In this document: positions 26,771 to 45,927 of the stretch, one piece after another
Position numbering within the stretch: position 1 is the first letter of the stretch
Layout of the letters: each line of letters opens with the position of its first letter
From: Acidobacteriota bacterium
Lineage (GTDB): Bacteria > Acidobacteriota > Blastocatellia > RBC074
Reading direction: 5' to 3'
Assembly (NCBI GenBank): GCA_016715865.1
Contig: JADJXM010000001.1
Coordinates: 372,001-436,000, forward strand
DNA: 64,000 nucleotides
The notes under the pieces: generated by a model
Seen by the model: only the letters and a program-made list of their open reading frames with translations
Database searches by the model: none
Told to the model about the DNA's origin: nothing
Made by a program: the position numbers and the translations under genes

Positions 26771-27030
26771 TTACCTTGGCTTCGGGGCCGCATGGCAGAG
26801 CAGGCAGCTCACCCGCTCATCGCGCCACTTGCCTGGATGTTTGTGCTTTAGCTCCAGATCCGCCAGCGTTGCCGGCATATGACATTGTAAGCAATCCTTC
26901 CGCTCAGTGACAGTCATGTGCTCGGGCGGACTGGCGGCATCGGCCTGGCCTTGTTTTTGGTTGATAAAAAATATAAGCCGCCAACTACGACGACCACTAT
27001 CAGTACAAATATCAAATCACGCGACTTCAT
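26771..27030 (-). pseudogene. Membrane-anchored dihaem c-type cytochrome, frameshifted
   Basis: From the ATG at 27030 the frame gives MKSRDLIFVLIVVVVVGG, one membrane helix, then runs off into a wrong frame and stops after 38 codons. A second frame carries SPPEHMTVTERKDCLQCH and SCLLCHAAPKPR, two CxxCH haem sites, ending at 26771. Adding one A to the A6 run at 26966-26971 (+ strand) joins the two into a single reading frame of about 86 residues. So either a homopolymer sequencing error or a natural frameshift interrupts the gene. It would be a small periplasmic electron carrier anchored by its N-terminus. It lies upstream of the aldehyde dehydrogenase on the same strand. Confidence 0.7.
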
Positions 27031-27118
27031 ATGCTTTAACCATGAATAATAATACAGGTAAGAGGTTTTAATGCGAGTTTAAGTAGACCAATGTAGCAAA
27101 CGAATTTGGGAAAGTACA

Positions 27119-28735
<1,617 letters not shown>

Positions 28736-28856
28736 CTTTGTTCGCTCCGATGAAGTAAGGTGAGATAAAACGCCGCAAGCCTAGCATATCAATGCCTTCG
28801 GGTGAAGGCAGAAAAACATTACCCAATTCAGTTAATTTGAGAGTAAACTAGACGCC

Positions 28857-29129
28857 ATGGACGAAAGAGACTATTACACTGAACGCCAGGAAACCAAGAC
28901 GACAACTTATGTTTGTCCGAAGTGTCGTCAGAGTTACGAATTCGGAATCAAGTGGTTGAGGCGGACCAGAAAGAAAGAGCTGCCTCGAGGTGCGAGCGAG
29001 CTCGATCGAGCGAAATTCGCCAAGGCGCGGGATTACATGGTCCGGATTGACGATATGCTCTATTGTCCCAATCCGCGGTGCCGCAGCCGGTTCGAGATTC
29101 CCAACTCACAGACCGTGGTCTTTGTCTGA
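28857..29129 (+). CDS. Small protein with two Cys pairs, zinc-ribbon-like
   Basis: 90 residues. YVCPKC at about 18-23 and YCPNPRC at about 71-77 can form a zinc ribbon split by a basic helix (KWLRRTRKKELPRG). No family name is recognised. The basic insert hints at nucleic-acid or protein binding. It starts 122 bases from the peptide transporter in the opposite direction, and the next gene on the same strand starts 110 bases downstream. Confidence 0.6.
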   Translation: MDERDYYTERQETKTTTYVCPKCRQSYEFGIKWLRRTRKKELPRGASELDRAKFAKARDYMVRIDDMLYCPNPRCRSRFEIPNSQTVVFV

Positions 29130-29239
29130 TCGAAGGCATTTTCGATCAGATCCTGACCCCCGGGGAGTTGCCGGGAAGGGAATTCTGTTTCTCAACCGGC
29201 GCTCCCTTTAATTTTCTTTATCCCTGATTTGTTTTCTGG

Positions 29240-29530
29240 ATGAACCTGATCGAATTCGAATCGAGTCTTGAGTCGGGCGCGCCGCCCGCCGGCTTGTCAC
29301 CTTATCTGAACGCATTGTGGCACGATAAGAATGGCGACTGGACGACCGCTCACGAGATCGTTCAGGAGATCGAGGACGATCGATCTGCCTGGGTTCACGC
29401 CTATCTGCATCGCAAAGAGGGCGACGAGGGCAATGCGCGGTACTGGTATCGTCGCGCGCGAAAATCATTTCCTGCCGGTAGATCGCTCGATCAGGAATGG
29501 CTGGATCTGGTCGAAGAACTTCTGGCCTGA
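29240..29530 (+). CDS. Conserved hypothetical protein (WVHAYLHRKEGD family)
   Basis: 96 residues, mostly helical. The distinctive block SAWVHAYLHRKEGDEGNARY, then WYRRARKSFP, recurs as short conserved proteins in many bacteria; I know no function for it. The helix-loop pattern resembles a single TPR-like unit. It starts at an ATG after a purine-poor leader; the next gene starts 74 bases downstream on the same strand. Confidence 0.65.
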   Translation: MNLIEFESSLESGAPPAGLSPYLNALWHDKNGDWTTAHEIVQEIEDDRSAWVHAYLHRKEGDEGNARYWYRRARKSFPAGRSLDQEWLDLVEELLA

Positions 29531-29604
29531 TCATCAGACGTGCCGCCGTGCAGTCTGATCCCGGCGTATCTGCCGCTGATTTTGTACAAAGTGAGGCTGA
29601 TCGA

Positions 29605-30978
29605 ATGAAAAAAAGATTCACCCGAAGAACTTTTCTGGCCTCCGGTTGTGCCGGACTGGCTGCAACCGGAATGTCAACGGTCACTGCCACGGGTCCTGCA
29701 GCTCTATCCCGCCCCGCTGCGCGCACAGTTTCAAATGATGAAATGCCGGCTCTGCTTGGTGGCCAGCCGATGCGTAAGGAGTCGTTCCCTGCGTGGCCGG
29801 TAACAGGCGAGGAAGAAGAGAGGCGGCTGCTTGAAGCTCTGCGCAGCCGGCGGTGGAATCGTCACGGCGGAAGCATGGTAGACAGGTTCGAGGGAATCTG
29901 GGCAGAGCGGCTGGGCGCAAAATACAGCCTTGCAACTTCGAGCGGCACAAGCGCCCTGGTTGCGGCCCTCAATGCTCTCGATATCGGCCCCGGAGACGAA
30001 GTCATCGTTCCGCCCTATACGTTTGTCGCGACGATCAACGTCGTCCTGTTGCAGCATGCCCTGCCGGTCTTCGTCGATACCGACCGCGAAACGTCCCAGA
30101 TCGACGCTCAAAAAATCGACGCCGCGATCACGAAACGGACGAGAGCTGTCCTCCCTGTCCACCTCGGCGGGTCGGTTGCCGATATGGATCAGATCCTCTC
30201 GGTGGCGAAAAAACGCAACCTGCCGGTCGTCGAGGATGCCTGCCAGTCTCATCTGGCGGAATGGCGCGGCCATAAGGTCGGCACGCTCGGTTCGATGGGA
30301 TGTTTCAGCCTGCAGGCATCGAAGAACCTCAATTCGGGCGAAGGCGGAGCCGTAGTCAGTAACGATGATTCGCTGATCGAACTCTGTCGCAGCTTTCACA
30401 ATCAGGGACGCGCCGCTGCCAACAGCAACATGACATATGCGAGAAATGGCGATAACCGCCGGATGACGGAATTCCAGGCGGCGATTCTGCTGGCGCAACT
30501 GACGCGCCTTGAAGCCCAGTCGAAGACCAGGGAAGAGAATGCGCGGTACCTGTCAGCCCAAATCTCTGAGATCCCGGGCGTCTCCCCGGCCAGGATGTAT
30601 CCGGGCGTGACGCGAAATGCCTATCATTTATATATGTTCCGTTACGATCCGGCCGGTTTCAGCGGCCTGACGAGGGAGAAGTTCCTCAAAGCGCTGCGGG
30701 CCGAGGGGATTCCGGCTTCAGGCGGATACACGCCGCTCAACAAGGAGCAGTTCCTTCTCAATGCCCTGCAGTCTCGCGCCTACAAATACATTTACTCCGA
30801 GAAAGATTTACGCGATCTCGCCGATCGTAATGCCAGTCTGCCGCAGAACGATCTGCTCTGTCAGGAGGCTGTCTGGCTGACTCAGTCGATGCTGCTCGGA
30901 GAACGCACAGATATGGATCAGATCGCAGGCGCGATCAGAAAGATCCACAAACATGCTGCAAGGCTTGTCGCGTCCTGA
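29605..30978 (+). CDS. DegT/DnrJ/EryC1-type PLP aminotransferase with Tat-like signal
   Basis: 457 residues from the ATG at 29605, which has GAGG upstream and follows the previous gene. The start has KRFTRRTFLASGC, a twin-arginine motif with a short hydrophobic stretch, so export by the Tat path is predicted. The catalytic domain is a DegT/AHBA-type fold: ATSSGTSALVAAL, DEVIVPPYTFVATIN, VVEDACQSH and the PLP lysine in LQASKNLNSGEGG. Cytoplasmic homologues make amino sugars; the exported variant suggests a periplasmic or cell-surface substrate, which is unknown. It is convergent with the AbgT gene, with 5 bases between the stops. Confidence 0.85.
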   Translation: MKKRFTRRTFLASGCAGLAATGMSTVTATGPAALSRPAARTVSNDEMPALLGGQPMRKESFPAWPVTGEEEERRLLEALRSRRWNRHGGSMVDRFEGIWAERLGAKYSLATSSGTSALVAALNALDIGPGDEVIVPPYTFVATINVVLLQHALPVFVDTDRETSQIDAQKIDAAITKRTRAVLPVHLGGSVADMDQILSVAKKRNLPVVEDACQSHLAEWRGHKVGTLGSMGCFSLQASKNLNSGEGGAVVSNDDSLIELCRSFHNQGRAAANSNMTYARNGDNRRMTEFQAAILLAQLTRLEAQSKTREENARYLSAQISEIPGVSPARMYPGVTRNAYHLYMFRYDPAGFSGLTREKFLKALRAEGIPASGGYTPLNKEQFLLNALQSRAYKYIYSEKDLRDLADRNASLPQNDLLCQEAVWLTQSMLLGERTDMDQIAGAIRKIHKHAARLVAS

Positions 30979-30983
30979 TTGTT

Positions 30984-33553
<2,570 letters not shown>

Positions 33554-33556
33554 TCT

Positions 33557-33680
33557 GCCTCCTATGAATAGTTTCCAGTTTCCAGATCAAAGTTTCCAGT
33601 TTCAGTTAACAGGTGGGCGTGTAGCCTGAAAGGCGACAACCAACTGGAAACTGGAAACTTTGATCTGGAAACTGCTATTG
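33557..33680. repeat. Inverted repeat, ctggaaact family
   Basis: Arm atagtttccagtttccagat then caaagtttcc (about 33567-33598) is inverted at about 33638-33676 (actggaaactggaaacttt). It lies between sucD and the TetR gene. Beyond it, in the rest of the 406-base gap, only the operator candidates were recognised. Confidence 0.75.
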
Positions 33681-33800
33681 AACTGCTGTTGAAATGAACG
33701 GGCAGAATAGCATAGCGAATTTTCAAAAGGCAAAAGGGCAAAAGCATTCCTTCGGATTCCTGTCCTGCCCGATTCTTCACATTCCTGTCTCAAATCAATC

Positions 33801-33820
33801 AAGTAAGTGTTTACTTACAA
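33801..33820. promoter_or_regulatory. Candidate TetR operator 1
   Basis: AAGTAAGT and ACTTAC are inverted around a four-base spacer (33801-33808 and 33813-33818). Consensus with site 2 is AAGTAAGTnnnnACTTACTT. It lies 140 bases upstream of the tetR start. Confidence 0.6.
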
Positions 33821-33851
33821 AAAACCTTGCTCGAATATCCATGTCTGTGGT

Positions 33852-33871
33852 AAGTAAGTGCATACTTACTT
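33852..33871. promoter_or_regulatory. Candidate TetR operator 2
   Basis: A perfect 20-bp palindrome: AAGTAAGT (33852-33859), spacer gcat, ACTTACTT (33864-33871). Its centre is 51 bases from that of site 1, about five helical turns, and 98 bases upstream of the tetR start. Likely bound by the adjacent regulator. Confidence 0.7.
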
Positions 33872-33959
33872 GTTGAAGTAAGAGGGTGAGCGGTGAGAAG
33901 TATAAAAGGGAAGAAAAGAATCCGGCTTGAGGTAAGAGACCGGATCGGAAGATGCCAGT

Positions 33960-34676
33960 ATGACATTACAAAAGAAGACCGAGGAGTTTGACAACAAGCC
34001 GTGTGGAAGGATGACAGCTGAAGATCGGCGACACCAGATTCTGGAAGTCGCTGTAGAGTTGTTTTCACAGAAGGGGTTTCGGGGAACGACGACGAAAGAG
34101 ATCGCGCTGGCGGCTGGTGTCAATGAGGCGATCATATACAGGCACTTTGCGACCAAGAGCGACCTGTATGACGCGATCATGGATCAGAAGGCGACATCGC
34201 CGCTGGTGAAGTCCATGCAGGAGACGGTGAGTCAGGCGATGGAAGCCGGGGACGACCGGCTGGTCTTCGAGACAATGGCATTCCATATGCTGGAATTTCA
34301 TGAGCATGACGACAGCGCTATGAGATTATTGCTCTACAGCGCTCTCGAAGGTCATGAACTTGCCGACAGGATCTTTCGTAATCATATCCTGAGAACACAC
34401 CGTCAGATGGCTGAATATGTTCAAAGGAGGATTGACGAGGGAGCATTCCGCGAGGTCGATCCGCTGACGGCTGTTCGAGGATTTCTGGGCATGCTGATCA
34501 GTCAGGTCATGCACAGGAAGTTTTTCGAACGCGAAGGCGGACCTGTCACGAACCTCTCGAACAGCGAGGCCGCGCGGCGCTTCAGCGATCTGATACTGGC
34601 GGCTTTGATAAATCACACGGAGGAGGGAGCGCTTCGCGCTTCTCGCAAAGGAATTACTCAATCAAATAAACGATAA
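33960..34676 (+). CDS. TetR family transcriptional regulator
   Basis: 238 residues. The N-terminal HTH is typical: RRHQILEVAVELFSQKGFRG, TTTKEIALAAGVNEAIIYRH, FATKSDLYDAIM. The C-terminal half is a ligand-binding helical domain with no family-specific motif. It is the first gene of an operon with the RND adaptor, pump and TolC, and two palindromes lie upstream, so it is expected to repress itself and the efflux genes until a substrate binds. The start at 33960 has a weak ribosome site; an ATG at codon 18 (MTAEDRRHQ) is possible. Confidence 0.92.
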   Translation: MTLQKKTEEFDNKPCGRMTAEDRRHQILEVAVELFSQKGFRGTTTKEIALAAGVNEAIIYRHFATKSDLYDAIMDQKATSPLVKSMQETVSQAMEAGDDRLVFETMAFHMLEFHEHDDSAMRLLLYSALEGHELADRIFRNHILRTHRQMAEYVQRRIDEGAFREVDPLTAVRGFLGMLISQVMHRKFFEREGGPVTNLSNSEAARRFSDLILAALINHTEEGALRASRKGITQSNKR

Positions 34677-34705
34677 CGAATGACAAAAATACATTGCGAG
34701 GAATC

Positions 34706-35995
34706 ATGCAGGAGAAGGAGATCAGTTTGAGCGAAATATCACAATCCGGATCGAGGCCGGGGAATCGAGGTCGGCTGATTCTGTTGCTGGCGATTATCAT
34801 CCTCTTAAGCGTGGTGGTAGTGGGGGTGATGCGATTCAGGAATCAGAAAGCAGCTGCATCGAATGCCGGAGCCATGCCGGCGGCAACAGTCGAGGCGCCG
34901 GTCTCGGTTTCGACTGCGGCAGCGGTGTCGCGTGGATTGCAGCGGAGCGTGGAAGCGGTCGGATCGCTGGCGGCCGATGAAGAAGTGATTGTGGCGGCGC
35001 AGGTCGCCGGCGAGTTGTCACAACTCAACGTGGATTTTGGAAGTTATGTAGCACAGGGGCAGATCATTGCTGTTATCGATCAGCGGGATGCAAAGCTGAA
35101 GGTCGAGCAGGCGGAGGCGACATTAAGGCAGACCAGGGCACGGCTCGGGATGAGTGGGCAGAAGGAGGGAGAGGTCTACAATCCCGAACAGAATTCTGAT
35201 GTCAAAGTGGCCAAAGCGGCGCTCGACTGGGCGCGACTGGATCTTCAGCGGGCCACGAAACTGATCGAGAACGGTGATGTGGCCCGGTCGGTCTATGACC
35301 AGTCGATGATCAACCATGCCTCTGCCCAGGCCCGTTACCAGGCGGCGATCGATTCCGTCAACCAGCAGCTGGCGATTGTCGAACAACAACGCGCTTCGCT
35401 TGCGCTGGCAAAAAAGAACATCACGGACACAGTGGTCAGGGCGCCGATCAGCGGTGCAGTGAAAGAGAAGCTGGCATCGCGCGGATCGTACCTGCCGGTC
35501 AACGGCAGGATTGTCACGCTGGTCAAAATCAATCCGCTGAGACTGCGCGCCGACATTCCGGAGTACGCGGCCGGGACGGTGCGCGTTGGCCAGGTCATGA
35601 ATCTGAGCATTGAATCCTTCCCTGGAAAGACATACACCGGTCGTGTCGTCCGGATCGGCCCTTCACTCAATGAACAGACTCGCGCATTAACGGTCGAGGC
35701 ATCGGTAGCCAACCCCGGCAATATTTTGCGTCCGGGGATGTTCGCGAAGGCCCAGTTGATCACTGCCAATGATGCTCCAGCTGTTCTGGTGCCGCAGGCA
35801 GCCGTCGTCAATTCGGCGGGGTTATCAAAAATCTTCGTGATCGAGAACGGAAAGACGAATGAGCGAATCGTCAGGACCGGGGTGATCGACGGTGAGATGA
35901 TCGAAATCATCGAAGGGGTCAGGGCCGGCGAGATCGTCGCTACAAGCAACCTGACCAGATTGCAGCAGGGCGCCGCAGTAACGACCGGAAAATAG
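34706..35995 (+). CDS. RND efflux periplasmic adaptor (membrane fusion protein)
   Basis: 429 residues from the ATG at 34706, with GAGGA four bases upstream; an earlier TTG is less likely. After a short cytoplasmic part there is one membrane helix (LILLLAIIILLSVVVVGVM). Then follow a biotinyl-lipoyl half-motif (GSLAADEEVIVAAQVAGELS), an alpha-helical hairpin (about 120-235), the second lipoyl half (VRAPISGAVKEKLASRGSYL) and the beta-barrel and membrane-proximal domains (GRVVRIGPSLNEQTRALTVE). It bridges the inner-membrane pump at 36085 and the TolC-like channel at 40228. It follows tetR with a 29-base gap. Confidence 0.93.
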   Translation: MQEKEISLSEISQSGSRPGNRGRLILLLAIIILLSVVVVGVMRFRNQKAAASNAGAMPAATVEAPVSVSTAAAVSRGLQRSVEAVGSLAADEEVIVAAQVAGELSQLNVDFGSYVAQGQIIAVIDQRDAKLKVEQAEATLRQTRARLGMSGQKEGEVYNPEQNSDVKVAKAALDWARLDLQRATKLIENGDVARSVYDQSMINHASAQARYQAAIDSVNQQLAIVEQQRASLALAKKNITDTVVRAPISGAVKEKLASRGSYLPVNGRIVTLVKINPLRLRADIPEYAAGTVRVGQVMNLSIESFPGKTYTGRVVRIGPSLNEQTRALTVEASVANPGNILRPGMFAKAQLITANDAPAVLVPQAAVVNSAGLSKIFVIENGKTNERIVRTGVIDGEMIEIIEGVRAGEIVATSNLTRLQQGAAVTTGK

Positions 35996-36084
35996 ATATA
36001 GAACCCTAAAATTGAGGTTCAACGGGAAAGCGCAGCCCATCGTCCCGTGATGGATGAATTCGCGCCACCCGACTGGGGGAAGGT

Positions 36085-39258
<3,174 letters not shown>

Positions 39259-39268
39259 CTGACTTACT

Positions 39269-40227
<959 letters not shown>

Positions 40228-40231
<4 letters not shown>

Positions 40232-41946
40232 ACATTCGTGGAGAAGGTGGAAAGTTGCGAAATCTTACTGGCCGGTTTGTTCTGGCCGCGATGCTGGTCT
40301 CGATCGGAGCGCTCGATCTGGCAGCCCAGGACACGACAGGGTCTTCCGGAACCGTGCGAGTCGGCGTGGATGCCTCGAAAAAGGTGACCATGACGTTGCG
40401 CGATGCGATGCTCATGGCGCTCGAGAACAACAGGGACATCGAGGTCGAGCGGTTGAATGTGCAGATGACCGAATTCGATCTGCGTGGGGCCAATGGATTC
40501 TATGATCCGACCCTCATCGGCAGCTTCTTTTACGATCGACGCAACACGCCGGTGGCCAACCCGCTGGCCGGTGGCACCAACGCCGGGCTGCTGACCGACA
40601 ACATCACCGGCAGCGCGACGATATCCCAGCGTATTCAGCAGCAGGGCGGGTTGCTGCAGGCATCGTTCAGTAATGACCGCGCGACTACGCAAAACCTCTT
40701 CAATTCACTCAATCCGCAGTTTACCTCGACACTCAATGTCAGCTTCACCCAGCCGCTCTGGAAAAATCGCGAAACTGACCAGGGAAGGCGGCAGATAAAA
40801 ATCGCCCGCAAGAGGCTTGACCTGTCGGACAGCCAGTTTCGCCAGCGCGCCATCGAGATCATCGCTCAGGTGCAGCGCGCCTACTGGGATCTCGTCTTCG
40901 CAAGGCGTGACCACGAGATCAAGCGCGAATCGGTCGATCTGGCGATGACGCAACTGAAGCACAACGAACGACTGGTCGAAGCCGGATCACTGGCGCCGGC
41001 CGATATCATCTCGGCGAGAGTCGAACTCGAAAGGCGGAACGACGAAGCCGAGGCCGCCGTCGACGCCATTCAGCGCGCTGAAAATGCCGTCAAAGCCCTG
41101 TTGCTGCAGCCGAGCAACAATGAGATGTGGGCTTCAGAGCTGGTGCCGGTCGAACAGCCTCTGATCACTTCAACAGCTTCGTTGCCGCTTGCGGATGCCG
41201 TTCGACTGGCGTTTCAAAACCGGCCCGAGCTGGAGCAGTACAGGTTGCGCGGCGATTTGAACAAGATCGATGAGGACTTCTTTCGCAACCAGTCGAAACC
41301 CCAGATCGATTTCGTCGTCAGTTATGGAAGCATCGGTCTGGCGGGAAATCCCCGCACCGAAGGCAACTTCTTCTCGGAATCGAGCGCTCTTTTGACGGAG
41401 CGTGTCAATCTTCTCTCAGGCCTGGCAGGGTTGCCTCCGTTGCCGGGCGGCGGTCTCGATACAAGTCTTCCCGATTTCCTGATCGGCGGCGCCGGGCAGA
41501 GCCTGGCCAATTTTCTCAAGAACGATTTTCGCATCTGGCGCGTCGGGCTGAACTTCAACCTCCCGGTCAGAAATCGCACGGCCCTCGCTCAACTCGGGCA
41601 TGCTCTCGCCGAAGGACGACAGATCGATGTTCAGCGCCAGCGGCTGGAGCAGTCCGTCGAGGTCGAGGTCCGCAATGCTTTACAGGCTGTCGAAACGGCG
41701 AAACGCCGCGTCGAAGCCGCGAAGAACTCGAGAATAAATGCCGAGCTTCAGTATCAGAGCGAAGAACGCAAATTCGATGCCGGCCAGTCGACCAATTTCT
41801 TCGTGCTCGATCGTCAGAATGCGCTTTCGTCGGCACGCGGCCGCGAACTCCGCGCCTTGACCGATTACACCAAAGCCGTGGCTGAATTACAGCGCGCCAT
41901 GTCCACTATTCTGACGAGTAATAATGTCGAGGTGAAACCTGACTGA
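40228..41946 (+). CDS. TolC family outer-membrane channel
   Basis: 572 residues with a GTG start that overlaps the preceding stop by 4 bases, with GGGAAGG 9 bases upstream. The N-terminus is a signal peptide (RFVLAAMLVSIGALDLAAQ). Two repeats of the outer membrane efflux protein domain follow, with the typical long helices (VQRAYWDLVFARRDHEIKRE, LKHNERLVEAGSLAPADIIS, FDAGQSTNFFVLDRQNALSS). A Gly/Leu-rich insert around residues 400-440 is unusual. It would form the trimeric exit duct for the pump at 36085. It is the last gene of the efflux operon. Confidence 0.93.
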
Positions 41947-42022
41947 CAACTGATGGCCCGGGATGTTAATATTTCGCTCTGGTTAAAAAATAACTTATAG
42001 ATAGAAGGAGCGAATTCATCCT

Positions 42023-42481
42023 ATGTCCGAAGAAAATGAGGGCGGTTTCAAGGTCACCGACCGGAGACTGTTCAAGCCTGATGGCAGCCTGCGCGACGAC
42101 GTTCTGATCGAGGAAGAGCCGGTTGCGACATCGGAACCAACTCGACCACCGGCAATCCCCGCGCCAGCGGCAGCGCAAAGCGCGCCCTCACAGGCAACTG
42201 CTCCCGGGCCATCAACAGAAGAGGATGCGGCGCTACCCGAGCAGACCTTGTTCACTGAATTTCTGATGAGCGTGGCATCGTCCGCTTTCATCTATCTGGG
42301 AATGATGGAGCATCCCGCCACCGGCCGCCGGCACGTTGATCTGAATGCGGCCAAAGAATCGATCGACATGCTCTCGATGCTGAGGGATAAGACACGCGGC
42401 AACCTGACGCCGGGTGAAGAGAGCTTCTTCGATGAGCTGTTGTCCGATCTGCGCATGCAATTTGTCTCTCTGCGCCGTTAG
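42023..42481 (+). CDS. DUF1844 protein
   Basis: 152 residues. The first 75 are variable and proline/alanine-rich; FKVTDRRLFKPDGSLRDD is a conserved start of the family. DUF1844 follows (FTEFLMSVASSAFIYLGMME, LNAAKESIDMLSMLRDKTRG, LTPGEESFFDELLSDLRM). These proteins occur widely in Acidobacteria and Deltaproteobacteria, often near mreB or metabolic housekeeping genes; function is unknown. It is followed 27 bases later by the MBL hydrolase gene. Confidence 0.88.
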   Translation: MSEENEGGFKVTDRRLFKPDGSLRDDVLIEEEPVATSEPTRPPAIPAPAAAQSAPSQATAPGPSTEEDAALPEQTLFTEFLMSVASSAFIYLGMMEHPATGRRHVDLNAAKESIDMLSMLRDKTRGNLTPGEESFFDELLSDLRMQFVSLRR

Positions 42482-42508
42482 TCTCGCGCCATAACAGGTT
42501 GAATTGAT

Positions 42509-43279
42509 ATGCGCATCACATTATTGGGAACTGGCACCTCCGTCGGCATTCCGATGATCGGATGTGCCTGCCTGACCTGCACCTCATCGGATCCGAGGGA
42601 TCGCCGAACCAGGACCGGTCTCATGATCGAGCACGGAGACCGGCGGCTGATTGTCGATATTTCAGCCGATTTTCGCCATCAGATGCTGAGGGAGAGGGTC
42701 AACAGGATCGATGCGCTGCTGATAACGCATTGCCATGCCGATCACGTCTTCGGACTGGATGATATTCGACCATTCAATTTTCAATACGGGCCGCTCCCCG
42801 TGCATGCCAGCGAAAGCACCTGGCGACAACTCCGCAAAGTCTTTTATTACATCTTCGAGTCGCGTCACATCGGCGGGGGATTACCTCAAATTACTCCGCA
42901 TACGATCGACGAGCCGTTTGAGATATGCGGCTTGTGGGTCACGCCGTTTCCCGTCATTCATGGGAAAGGTGAGGTGACCGGCTTCAGGTTCAGCGATGGG
43001 GTGCGCGAGGTCGCCTTCGTCACCGATTGCAATATCATTCCCGAACAGTCACTGCAGCAGATGCTTGGTCTTGATCTTCTGATCATTGACGCGCTGCGAT
43101 ATAAGCCGCATCCGACGCATTTGCATATGGAGCAGACTCTGGCATACATCGACAGGCTCAAGCCGGCACAGTCTTTATTGACACATATCGGGCACGATAT
43201 CAATTTTGCCGATGCCAGCCGCCATCTTCCGGATGGCGTTGCGCTGGCCTGGGATGGCTTGAAGATCGATCTCGACTGA
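42509..43279 (+). CDS. MBL-fold metal-dependent hydrolase, PhnP/RNase Z-like
   Basis: 256 residues. The N-terminus LLGTGTSVGIPMIGCACLTC carries cysteines found in PhnP-like phosphodiesterases. The metal motif is LLITHCHADHVFGLDD, with further ligands expected in VIHGKGEV, FVTDCN and LTHIGHD. These enzymes cut cyclic phosphodiesters such as ribose 1,2-cyclic phosphate; the true substrate is open. It is directly joined to ribF: the TGA is followed at once by ATG. Confidence 0.9.
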   Translation: MRITLLGTGTSVGIPMIGCACLTCTSSDPRDRRTRTGLMIEHGDRRLIVDISADFRHQMLRERVNRIDALLITHCHADHVFGLDDIRPFNFQYGPLPVHASESTWRQLRKVFYYIFESRHIGGGLPQITPHTIDEPFEICGLWVTPFPVIHGKGEVTGFRFSDGVREVAFVTDCNIIPEQSLQQMLGLDLLIIDALRYKPHPTHLHMEQTLAYIDRLKPAQSLLTHIGHDINFADASRHLPDGVALAWDGLKIDLD

Positions 43280-44233
43280 ATGGATATTCTCAAAGACAAA
43301 GTTGATGCACGAGTGATCGGCCCGACCGTGGTCACGCTGGGCGTCTATGATGGCCTGCATCTGGGGCATCAGGCGATCGTTCGTACGGTCGTCGAAAGGG
43401 CATTGCTGATCGACGCTATTCCGACTCTGATCACCTTCGACCCGCATCCCCGGCAGGTTTTGAAACCCGATACGGCCCCTCCGCTGCTGCAAACCTTCAA
43501 TCAGAAAATGGAAGGTCTGAGGCTTCTCGGCATCAAGCAGGTGCTGGTGCTGGAATTCAATGCCGAGCTGGCTGCTTTGCCGGCAGAGGATTTCGTTCGC
43601 AGATATATCGTCGAAATGTTGCAGGCGCGCGAGGTCTATCTCGGCAAGGGGTTTGCCTTCGGCCACGAGCGAAAAGGCAGTATCGAAATGCTGCAACAGT
43701 TGAGCGAAAGATACGGGTTTTTCGCCGATGAAGTGCCGGAGGTGCAGCTCAGAGGTCACCGGATCAGCTCGACCATGATCCGCCGGCTGTTGAAAGCCGG
43801 CCGTGTCAATCTGGCCCGGCGCATGCTTGGTCGCGGTTACGGGATTGAAGGCGAAGTCGTGCGCGGAGACGGCATCGGCCGCAAGCTGCTTTTTCCGACG
43901 GCCAATATTCAGGTTCAGAATCGAGTCCTTCCGGCCGACGGAGTTTATGTTACCCTCAGCCTGATCGACGGCATTTGGCGCCGCAGCGTGACGAATATTG
44001 GCCGACGCCCGACTTTCGGAGGTGACGAAGTGACGCGAGTCGAGACCAATGTCCTCGATTTTGACAGGGATCTTTATGGCAAGATAATTCGCGTCCGCCT
44101 GCTGCATCGCCTGCGCGGAGAGAAGAAGTTCAATGGAATTGACGAGTTACGGGCGCAAATAACGCTCGATCGAAGTCGCGCCATAAGGTATTTCAGCTCG
44201 GATTTTGTAAGTCGCAACCTCGAGTATCTTTGA
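43280..44233 (+). CDS. ribF: Bifunctional riboflavin kinase/FAD synthetase
   Basis: 317 residues; makes FMN and FAD from riboflavin. The FAD synthetase domain has TLGVYDGLHLGHQAIV and TFDPHPRQVL, then the RISSTMIRRLL motif. The riboflavin kinase domain has GYGIEGEVVRGDGIGRKLLF, PTANI and VTNIGRRPTF. It starts immediately after the stop of the MBL gene, so the two are co-translated. A repeat remnant follows. Confidence 0.97.
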   Translation: MDILKDKVDARVIGPTVVTLGVYDGLHLGHQAIVRTVVERALLIDAIPTLITFDPHPRQVLKPDTAPPLLQTFNQKMEGLRLLGIKQVLVLEFNAELAALPAEDFVRRYIVEMLQAREVYLGKGFAFGHERKGSIEMLQQLSERYGFFADEVPEVQLRGHRISSTMIRRLLKAGRVNLARRMLGRGYGIEGEVVRGDGIGRKLLFPTANIQVQNRVLPADGVYVTLSLIDGIWRRSVTNIGRRPTFGGDEVTRVETNVLDFDRDLYGKIIRVRLLHRLRGEKKFNGIDELRAQITLDRSRAIRYFSSDFVSRNLEYL

Positions 44234-44284
44234 TGCGTATACAACTACGTGGATTGCGCAGGCATCAATATTCTTTAAATATCA

Positions 44285-44325
44285 GGAAGATTGAAACGCA
44301 AAGGCCGCAAAGACAGCAAAGAAGA
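44285..44325. repeat. Half-copy of the cgcaaag element
   Basis: gaaacgcaaaggccgcaaag and acagcaaagaa match one arm of the palindromic element at 2424-2620 without a partner arm. It lies between ribF and the UbiB-like gene. Confidence 0.6.
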
Positions 44326-44361
44326 TTATTTTAGATAGTATTCCCGGCAGTAAGGAGTGGA

Positions 44362-45923
<1,562 letters not shown>

Positions 45924-45927
<4 letters not shown>

